DNA of 64,000 bases. Origin: Zygnema cylindricum. Lineage: Eukaryota; Streptophyta; Zygnematophyceae; Zygnematales; Zygnemataceae. Shown in pieces: positions 56,729-64,000 of this stretch; position 1 is the stretch's first letter; the number at the start of each line of letters is the position of its first letter. Made by a program: the position numbers and the translations under genes. A model generated the notes under the pieces. That model saw nothing but the letters and a program-made list of their open reading frames with translations, had not been told where the DNA came from and searched no databases. The stretch spans positions 1 to 64,000 of the forward strand of contig JBBHKE010003004.1 in NCBI GenBank assembly GCA_037447655.1, read 5' to 3'.

Positions 56729-56890
56729 GTATGAGGTGGAAGAGATTATAAGTCGCGCCGCTCTCAGAATTCTAACTCCAGCCAATATTTGGTGCGTTGG
56801 AAGGGCTACGGAGCTGAGGATGACTCTTGGGTGGACGAGGAGGATCTCCATTCCCCTGAGTTGCTGCGCCGGTTTCAGCAGAGTGCGGAC
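56729..56890 (+). pseudogene. Chromodomain, frameshifted
   Basis: EYEVEEII in one frame is followed, after a shift, by QYLVRWKGYGAEDDSWVDEE and DLHSPELLRRFQQ in another. This is the chromodomain pattern that places the element among chromoviruses. Confidence 0.85.
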
Positions 56891-57363
56891 ACTCGGCTAC
56901 ACCGGAGGTGCAATCGCAGCGGCCGCAATACAGGAGCGAAGCGCGGTGTCGCAACCATCGCAATTATATTGGGGACACGGCAAAGGAACGTTGCGGCAAT
57001 GTTACCCCGCCGCAGCGCTATAGCAGCGAGCCACCGCAGCGCAACATGGTTAAGATGTCGTCAAAGGATCGCAGCGCCAGCGCTGCGCTGACAAGGAAGC
57101 GCAACGACGCAATTGTGTTTCACCACGTTGGTAACGACGAACCCTTGGTTTTGCCGCAGCAGCGCAGCTTTATAAATGTTGGAAGCTGCGATACCCTCGC
57201 ACGCTGCCATGCTTCAGAAGTGAAACCCTCAACACTCGTTGATAAAGCCGTCATCCACCCTCGCGACCAACCTAGTCTCCGCAGCTTAGAAATTACTTTC
57301 CTCCGCAGAGTCTGTTTGCCTTCACTTCTCGAATTACCATAATTGTCTTGTACAACAGTGTCT
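56891..57363. other. GCAGCG-rich spacer before the accessory frame
   Basis: A GC-rich stretch of repeated CGCAGC/GCAACG words between chromodomain and accessory frame, without its own recognised coding function. Confidence 0.5.
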
Positions 57364-58641
57364 ATGGCGTCGTCGTCCTCTCCACCACCGAAAAAGAGGA
57401 GACTTGTACGAGTGGGGCAAGAGGATGTGACCCCTCCCCAGAGATTATTAATGGCGGCGGAGGCCATGGTAGACGCTGACCAGAGAAGAGAGGTAGAAGC
57501 GCAGCCGGAACTAGAAGAAACCGCTAGTAGCGAGGCAGGGCCGGCAAGGACCAGTGGAGGGGAGGGGTCGGAAAGTTCACAGGACCCCGAATACACTTCA
57601 ACCCGGGAAGGGGATCAGGAAAAGAAAGAAGATCATGAGCTCCCGGAGGCAGAGGAACTAGAACAAGAACCAACGCCTCCGCCAATTGAGGAGCGCGCCT
57701 TGGATCTAGAGGTGATGAGGGACCCCAACAAGGAGAGTACCGCTATCGAGCAGTCCTCCGAAAGCGCGGAAAAGAAAGCGGAAGCACAATACCCTAGTGG
57801 AGACGAGGTGTATCTCTTTCACGGAAATCAAAGGGAGACGGACGAGGAGAGTGAACATAGAGAGGAAATTCTCGATTACCTCTTTCCACTTCCTGCCGAC
57901 ACACAGCATTCCGATCTCACCTTCAGCTTCGCGAAACGCTTGTATTGGGATCCCAAGAAGTGGCCCGTGGAGTGGCGTATGGGAAAACCTAGGGATCCTA
58001 TCTTTATTCCCGCCAGCGTACCATCACACTCGGCCTGGAATTTTAATAGAACAAAAGACCTCGGAAAGAATCACAAGGGTTATGTGCAGTTAAACTCACA
58101 TGCTTTCCGTTTGTGGAAGTAGCGGAGGACAACTACCGGTACTGGATAGATGTTCCTGGGTTACTACGTCAATATCACCCGTGGGATGTCCGCCTCCATG
58201 ACATCATCTCTAGGGCAGAGGTCACCCCTGAGGTACGGGCACTCAAGCTGGCCCGAAAGAATGCTCTACAACGGGCCCGAGCTGCAAAGAAGCACGTGTC
58301 TTTCAAGTAACGAAAAATACCTCGGTGGGAATTAGCGGACGAAGAGGCTGAGGAAGTTCCCCCAGTAATCGAACCCGAAGAACCCCAAGGTCCAGCACCT
58401 GAGGAGCCTGCACGGGCAACCATTCCGCCGCAACCTGAAACACTAGACTTTGCACCCGAGGAGGGGGAAGACCAGGTTCAGAAGCAAATCACTCGGATGC
58501 GGTTGGCAGCGGCAAATCATCACATTGCGTTGTTGGAGAACCAATGTGAGCAGCTTCAAAATCAACTTGGCGCCCTTCACCAGAAGTTCGAGGAGTATCA
58601 CGAGGAAACATACGATGTACTCCGCCAGTTGCAATTTCTTT
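57364..58641 (+). pseudogene. Accessory frame 3' of pol in the chromovirus, function unknown
   Basis: A long sense frame begins at ATG 57364 and is open to 58122. It continues in a second frame from about 58113 to the TGA at 58639-58641, with one TAA at 58308-58310, so the original product was about 420 residues. It has a basic PPKKRR cluster near the start, a long Glu/Pro-rich acidic part, and a tryptophan-rich compact part (YWDPKKWPVEWRMG, YRYWIDVPGLLRQYHPWD). A basic helix and a C-terminal heptad-like region (HHIALLENQCEQLQNQLGAL) follow. There is no signal peptide or membrane segment, so it is not envelope-like. I recognise no family. The break at 58113-58122 and one stop match the decay of the rest of the element. 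Confidence 0.6.
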
Positions 58642-58675
58642 GAGTTAGTCAAGGTTCAGCGGGACGCTGAACCCT

Positions 58676-58688
58676 TAGTGGGAGGCAG
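58676..58688 (+). other. Polypurine tract of the chromovirus
   Basis: TAGTGGGAGGCAG lies just before the 3' LTR. It is interrupted by pyrimidines, so only moderately convincing. Confidence 0.5.
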
Positions 58689-59171
58689 TGTAACACGGTT
58701 ACTGGATTAAGGTACTTAGTGGCTAGGGCTAGGCTGCTATAGTTGCGGTTCCAGAGCAGCGCAGCTGCGATTCCAGACCAACACAGCGTAGCAGCATAGC
58801 AACTTAGCGGCGTAGCAACTTAGTAGCGTCGCAACATAGCATCGCAGCATAGCAACGGCGCAGAATGTAGAATGAGCGGTATAGTTCTGGAAGAATGTTT
58901 GGATTTATCTAGGTTGACCGGGAAGGTCCACGTGTACAGTTGTATCGTACTAGGTTGACTAGCAGCTAGCTTGTTTAAATAATCAGGTAGGCTTGTAAAT
59001 AGAGGACTTCAAGGAGACCTACGCAGCGAGCGCAACCTTGAACTCTCTTCCAAGTAATAAAGTGCAACCTTGTTTGCCAGTGCTGTGTGCTCCTACTGTT
59101 GCTATAGGAAGATCCTTGGTGATTTCCGTTGTGAATTGTGGCGTGCTGTGTGTTATATTGTCTCTATTACA
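58689..59171 (+). repeat. 3' LTR of the chromovirus
   Basis: It differs from the 5' LTR at many positions and ends CTATTACA, followed by the target duplication GAAAT. Confidence 0.9.
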
Positions 59172-59176
59172 GAAAT

Positions 59177-60352
59177 GTACGTTGAAAAATGAAAGGAAGA
59201 ATTAGTGTGTAAATTGATGAAATCTTTGTATGGGCTAAAACAAGCCCCGCGTGAGTGGAATTTGAAGTTAGATGAGTTTTTGACTGGGTTGGGATTTAAC
59301 AGAATTAGCTCAGAACATTCTGCATATGTCTTACAAGGGGAGGATGGGATACTATATATTGCTGTATATGTGGATGACTTATTAATAATAAGTAAGTCTA
59401 TGGATGAAATAAACCGCATTAAAGCGACTTTAAGGTCTAGGTTCAAGATGAAAGACCTCGGTGAAGGTAAGTATATTTAAGGAATACAGGTAGAAAGAGA
59501 CAGAAACAAAAGGCTGATAATGTTAACTCAGAAAGAAGCAATAGGTAACATGTTGGAAAGATTTGAAATGAAAGATGTAAAAGGATCTATAACTCCCATG
59601 GAATTCAGGCTAAAATTGGAAGGAAGGGATTCAAAGTCAGACATTATGGTGTGTGAGGGTCTAGAGTTAGTGGAGGAGGAGTTTATGGTTTCAAAGCCTA
59701 TGGACAGGTAGTTGGAAGTCTTATATATTTTATGAAATGTACGAGACCTGATATTGCAACAGATGTGGGGGTCTTGAGTAGAAGTTTGCGGAATCCTTAA
59801 AAGGCTGACTGGGAAGCAACAAAAAGGGTGCTGAAATGTCTTGCAGGTACTCAAAATCTTAAGCTTGTACTCGGAGGAGGAGAGGTGAAAATAGAAACGT
59901 GGAGCGATGCTAGCTAGGGAGACATGCCAAGCCGGAAATCTACAACCGGCTTTGTTTTGAAAATTGGAGACAAAACTTGCTGCTGGAGTAGCAAATTACA
60001 AAAGGTTACAACTCAATCCACAATGGAGTCAGAATATATGGAAGTAGCTTCCACCCTGAAGGAGCTCCCTTGGTTCAAGTCCGTTTTACAAAAACTTAGG
60101 TATATGCAAACTGGTCCTCAAGCTATCTGGTGTGACAACCAAGCAGCCATTGCAATTGCCTCTAACCCCAGCCATCACTTTAAGAGCAAACACATGGATG
60201 TTAGACTTCACTTTGTTAGAGAGAAGGTACTTGCAAAAGTCGTTAAGTTATGTTATTTACCGGACGAGAAGATGGTAGCTGACATGTTAACAAAAGCCCT
60301 TCCTCCTCCTAAGTTACAATTTTGCAGAGATACTATTGGACTAAGTGAGTAA
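59177..60352 (+). pseudogene. Copia B RT and RNase H, resumed after the nested element
   Basis: The frame picks up at KLMKSLYGLKQAPREWN, YVDDLLIISKS (about 59370) and KDLGEGKYI with a stop at 59478-59480. It continues with LTQKEAIGNMLERF and, after further breaks, RNase H (PSRKSTTGFVLKIG, STMESEYME, CDNQAAIAIA, HHFKSKHMD) to the stop at 60350-60352. Confidence 0.88.
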
Positions 60353-60360
60353 GTGAGTTA

Positions 60361-60374
60361 AAGATTTAGGGGAG
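60361..60374 (+). other. Polypurine tract of copia B
   Basis: AAGATTTAGGGGAG immediately before the 3' LTR. Confidence 0.8.
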
Positions 60375-61406
60375 TGTTGTAATTTATAAATCTTTATTTT
60401 CATTAAATAAAGGTAAAACTAACTTAGAATATTTTTCTAATTAGTCTACTATAATACTTACCTTAATTAGCGCTAGTAGCAAAAAGTATTGTAGAGTGCA
60501 TTAAACATTTACAAGGACACGTGTCTGCAAAAGAACATATGCAGAAATTTTGGAGTGGCGTCGACAGTCAGCCACACGCGTCACGGAGTTGACGTTTTGA
60601 TTCATAGGATCGTATGAATGGGATTTGAACTGAGTATTCCGGAAATAAATGGTACAGTTCGACAGTACCATCGTCGATTGAATTTGTTCTAATAGAAGCA
60701 ATTCACCTAGGACCAAAAGCGTGATTCACGAGGGACCACAAGCGTGATTCGCGTAGGACCACAAGTGACGAAGCACTTAGGTGCTTCGTACTACACGTTT
60801 ACTTTCGGTTGGACTTTAACGACTATCGCTAACTAAGCATTTGGAACGTTTTGTGTACAGTTGGAATGTTTTGTGTACGGTTCAATATCTTGAAATATCT
60901 GAATAATATTGTTTTGTAGTTTAGTGTAATAAAAAAATAGTGTTCCATTAATCATGTTTTTAGAAAGTAATAATTAGGGCTTTGAGGTAAAGTGACGTAC
61001 AAGTAGAATGCTTTGTCGTTAGTCAAGATAATAACCATAGTAACGGTTAGCCAAATTAGTATAGATCAGTAGGTACACACTGTGAGTATATAATTAAGGA
61101 CTTAGCCAATTTTGTAGTATCTAGTATTGGGAATATAACCTTTTAAGGGCAGTATTTTTTTGGAAACTTCTAGACATCATATCTTATGGTTTAGTGGGTC
61201 ATTTGGGCTGCAATTTTGGGAATTTTCATTTTTCTGTATTATTTAACAATGTGGAAAATTTGAGGTCTATTGGCTCTCTGAGTCATATTTTGTGTTAATT
61301 CAAAGTTGGCTGTTGAGTAAGTATTTTGATAGTTTCTGCATTTTTTCATGTCTACTTCCACTACTACTGCTGGTCCTCCTCCTGCAACAGTGGTTGTACA
61401 TCAAGA
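60375..61406 (+). repeat. 3' LTR of copia B
   Basis: It matches the 5' LTR and also carries the gag start (MSTSTTTAGPPP). Similarity to the 5' end does not stop at the LTR end: GGTTATGGGC (61407-61416), the primer-binding sequence, follows. Confidence 0.85.
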
Positions 61407-61541
61407 GGTTATGGGCACTTCGATAAACAAATAGGAACATATATTCGCACGTGCCGCAATTTTCGAAAAATTTCATACGATTTCTAAGGACAAAGAAAAG
61501 TACAGCATTTGTTATGTTTTGTCCATTCTGCACAACAAAAA

Positions 61542-61591
61542 GATCCAACCAAATTTGAAGACTGCAGATCCAACCAAATTTGAAGACTGCA
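61542..61591. repeat. 25-bp tandem duplication
   Basis: Two exact units, each beginning GATCCAACCAAATTTG, at 61542 and 61567. Confidence 0.9.
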
Positions 61592-61919
61592 GACAGAACT
61601 ACATCAACCAACTCAAAGTAATTAAATTCACAGAAAGTGAGGGAAGTGAGGATGTGTTTGCTACAGAATTAGGCAACATGGCTTATTAAGACAAGGATGC
61701 AAGATCAAAGAACGAGTTGCAGATCAGGAACGCATTCGCATCCAAGACAGTGCAGAAGGTGACAACTCTAGGAAAGATGAAAGGATTGATCTACAAAATC
61801 TGCAAACAGATGGCAGAAAGTCAAAACGTCAGTCTACAAAAAAAGTTTGGCCTGATTCCAAAAAGTGCAAGGAAAGCGTGGTCACAAATACGAGTGTCAT
61901 TTCGCTTTGACAAGTAAAA
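61567..61919 (+). pseudogene. Unrecognised coding-like frame with one stop
   Basis: One frame reads DPTKFEDCRQNYINQLKVIK onward, with a TAA at 61687-61689, then a basic stretch with TLGKMKGLIYKICKQM and KKFGLIPKSARKAWSQIRV to a stop near 61919. The mix of residues is protein-like, but I recognise no family. Confidence 0.3.
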
Positions 61920-64000
61920 AATGAGTGGGAGGAGAAAGGCGTGGAGGAATGGAGGGGAATACTTACCAAGGAGACTTTGTAATCAAGTGACAAAGATCAA
62001 AAAACCCCATGTAACAAAGAACGAGATCCAGTCGCCTACTTTCTCACTGCCATTGTAACCAGATTTCGAAAAGGAATCTAAGGTCTATGAACGGAGAAAC
62101 CTGTCAAAAATATAGAAACTAAGGTACAAAACCAGAGAGACTGAGTAAAACAGAAAATAGCAAAATGACTCTTAGCGGAAAGCAGGTCATAGAGGGTGGC
62201 AAGTGAATTGTTTTATTAGAAGTTAGAATATTTGAACAGAAAGTCAGAAGTCAAACAGTAAAGCAAGTCGCTACGCGAATTTTTAGATAGACATTGAAGA
62301 CAGGTAGACGAGATTTAATGATAGACAAAAAAAGGATCTAAACTCTCATTCAAAAAGGTGAAAGAACTCACCAAGTAGAAAGAGTTGAGACCAATCAGAG
62401 GTACATGAGGAGTAATGATGTTAGAGGTAGCTATTGGGCTACAAGCGGTCATTTGAACTCAGTTAACGTTCACATGGACCAAGGGAGAGAAGACAGAAAA
62501 GTCAACCTACAAAATAGAATTCAAAAGGGTCAAATCCATAAGATTCAAGGTAGAGGAAACAAAGAGGAAGCCAAAAAAAGGAGAGAAATATAAGGAGAGA
62601 AATCACAAAATATTACAGGGAAGAGAGTTAGTGCAAAGACTAAACAGAGATTGAAAAAGAGACATAAGAAATGTATCATCGGAAAACAAAGCTCAAAATG
62701 CATTTAGTAGTGGGAGTCACATAGGCACAAGAGAGGACTCACCAAGAGGAGATCACATCATGAAGGAGATTGCAAGGAGACGCCGGACAAGTCAACCGCA
62801 CAATACAACCCCTTAGCTCACCATCTTAAGCGAAGGCGCTCGCTTCAACACCAAAGGATTGGAAATCAAAGGACCACGAACCAAAGGAGCCAAATCTGCA
62901 ACAGAGAGGAAGAGTGGCTCAGAAAAGGTAACCTTGCAGAAAAGCACTCCTAGAGGAAATGTGCGAGAGATATTCGTGAAAGAGACCATAGTCAAATTTG
63001 GAGATTTTTCACATCATCAACCAACTGATGCAACATTGCTTTCAACTGAACAAGAGACGATGGAAAAGTACTTACCATGCCTCGAGCCAAGAGGGAAGAA
63101 AATCTAGGATTGGCCGAACGCCAAGTCCACTCCGAAAGGCGAATCTGAAGGAGTTCCACCTCCAAGAGGAACTCCTACCGCCATGAAGAAGGCAAGTTAT
63201 ACAAATTTGAGAGAAAGAGGGGAAAGGTCAGAAAACAAATAACCTAATCACAAAGGAAACCACAGATCAAATTTTAATCAGTGCTTTTCGGTAAGGACCT
63301 TACAGAAGTCTCTAGCCCACAGTGCGTGAGCAGTGTGCAACAAAGGCAGAACATTCACACAAAAGGAAGGGAAATCCTTACCAAGTGTTAAGAGGGAGAT
63401 TCGAGAAAGTGGGAGCAGATTCGAGGAGAACACCCACGGACGACTCCAAATATGTGGTGAAAATCAAACTTGTCAATGAAAACACCATACTAGTGAGTTT
63501 GGCAGAAGAAGAAATCGAAGGTCAATGCTTGTAAAGTCAAGACAAACAAAGATGCATTGTTGACCAAAACTGACACATTTGGGACTGATTGGATGTAAAA
63601 GACAGGATTTATTTCTCACCTCAATGTCAAGAACATCCTCTCAAATCATCCATTCTAGAGGACTCCAGATGGGGCCGAAACCCAGGATGCCACAATCACG
63701 AACGGAGAGCACCTGAAAAAGCCAAGCACAGCCGAAGGCGTGATGGGAGAAAACAAAAGATTATTTTTAAAATCTTATGTTCCCATGTCAGAGTTAGGTC
63801 AAAATTCAAACTTCAAGATGTTAAATTAAAGACTCAAAATGAAGAGCAGACAGGAGAAAATCTGAAAATCAAAAGAGTTTAAAACTAGAAAGGACTCTAA
63901 GACATTTAAACCTATAGACTTCGTGAACAATCAGAAAGATAATAAAAGGCAGAAGGCCACCTTAGGAAATAATTGCCAGAGAGGAGTACAAGAAGAAATC
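61920..64000. other. Purine-rich tract of unknown nature
   Basis: The plus strand is strikingly rich in A and G throughout, with few T and short frames only (for example 62859-63107 and 63322-63534). It may be the internal region of a decayed retroelement that continues past the window, but no motif proves this. Confidence 0.35.

Larger units (their letters stand above)
51894..59171 (+). mobile_element. Nested Ty3/gypsy chromovirus with accessory frame
   Basis: LTRs 51894-52375 and 58689-59171 (482 and 483 bp) begin TGTAACA and end TACA. The target duplication GAAAT is at 51889-51893 and 59172-59176. It has the order gag, protease, RT, RNase H, integrase, chromodomain, then a further frame before the polypurine tract. 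Many stops and shifts make it inactive. It inserted into the RT gene of copia B. Confidence 0.95.
47934..61406 (+). mobile_element. Copia element B, decayed, split by a nested chromovirus
   Basis: LTRs 47934-48966 (1033 bp) and 60375-61406 (1032 bp) begin TGTTGT, and the 5' LTR ends ACAACA. Gag-pol remains lie at 48908-51893 and resume at 59177. A Ty3/gypsy element with its own target duplication sits between. The LTRs show many differences and pol is full of stops, so this is an old insertion. It is a different family from A, C and F. Confidence 0.93.

Noticed and set aside
57364-58641. Envelope-like gene in the Ty3/gypsy element
   Set aside because: No signal peptide, membrane segment or cleavage-site pattern is visible; the product would be acidic and coiled-coil rich.

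Overview
The window looks like nuclear DNA of a land plant. It holds two spliced plant genes: a general transcription factor TFIIB with a plant-type sequence, and an F-box protein. These sit in a large mass of LTR retrotransposons (Ty1/copia and a chromodomain Ty3/gypsy), small inverted-repeat elements and decayed intergenic DNA. The species cannot be named from the sequence. Copia elements primed by the anticodon arm of initiator tRNA-Met recall algal Osser-type elements, so a moss, liverwort or other spore plant is a reasonable guess, but only a guess. There is a 10-base N gap at 34940-34949.

Layout. 1-22590 is a stack of copia elements. An older block (a copia LTR joined to an inverted copia pol remnant) occurs twice, at about 857-2263 plus 8707-11763 and again at 17345-21580. 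The first copy is split by a complete, very young copia element here called A (2264-8701, 5-bp target duplication CACGT, 1452-residue intact gag-pol). The uninterrupted site is still present in the second copy near 18586. A decayed relative, C (11764-17344), lies between the two copies. 21581-22590 is a reverse-strand LTR.

22600-25048 is intergenic, with a 735-bp inverted-repeat element carrying a perfect hairpin. TFIIB follows at 25049-28781 (seven exons, 309 aa, including a 25-nt microexon). 28860-32421 is mostly featureless. The F-box gene is on the minus strand at 32422-33728 (two exons, 306 aa). 33960-38539 is intergenic with more inverted-repeat elements. 38540-44989 is copia element F on the minus strand: long pol frame, broken gag, no target duplication. 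45000-47930 is AT-rich repeat debris. 47934-61406 is copia element B, from a different family, decayed and split by a nested chromovirus (51894-59171, target duplication GAAAT) that carries an extra coiled-coil reading frame 3' of pol. 61417-64000 is an unidentified purine-rich tract.

Most unusual observations: (1) the copia primer-binding site matches the anticodon arm of initiator tRNA-Met, and the gag reading frame runs through it from inside the LTR in two distinct families; (2) a conserved row of small hairpins in the copia LTRs shows compensatory base changes; (3) a 73-nt cloverleaf-capable tRNA-like sequence lies within one LTR type; (4) the accessory coiled-coil frame of the chromovirus; (5) inverted-repeat elements share an ACCTC-NNN-GAGGT hairpin; (6) a 1.9-kb block of perfect identity lies inside an otherwise diverged duplication.
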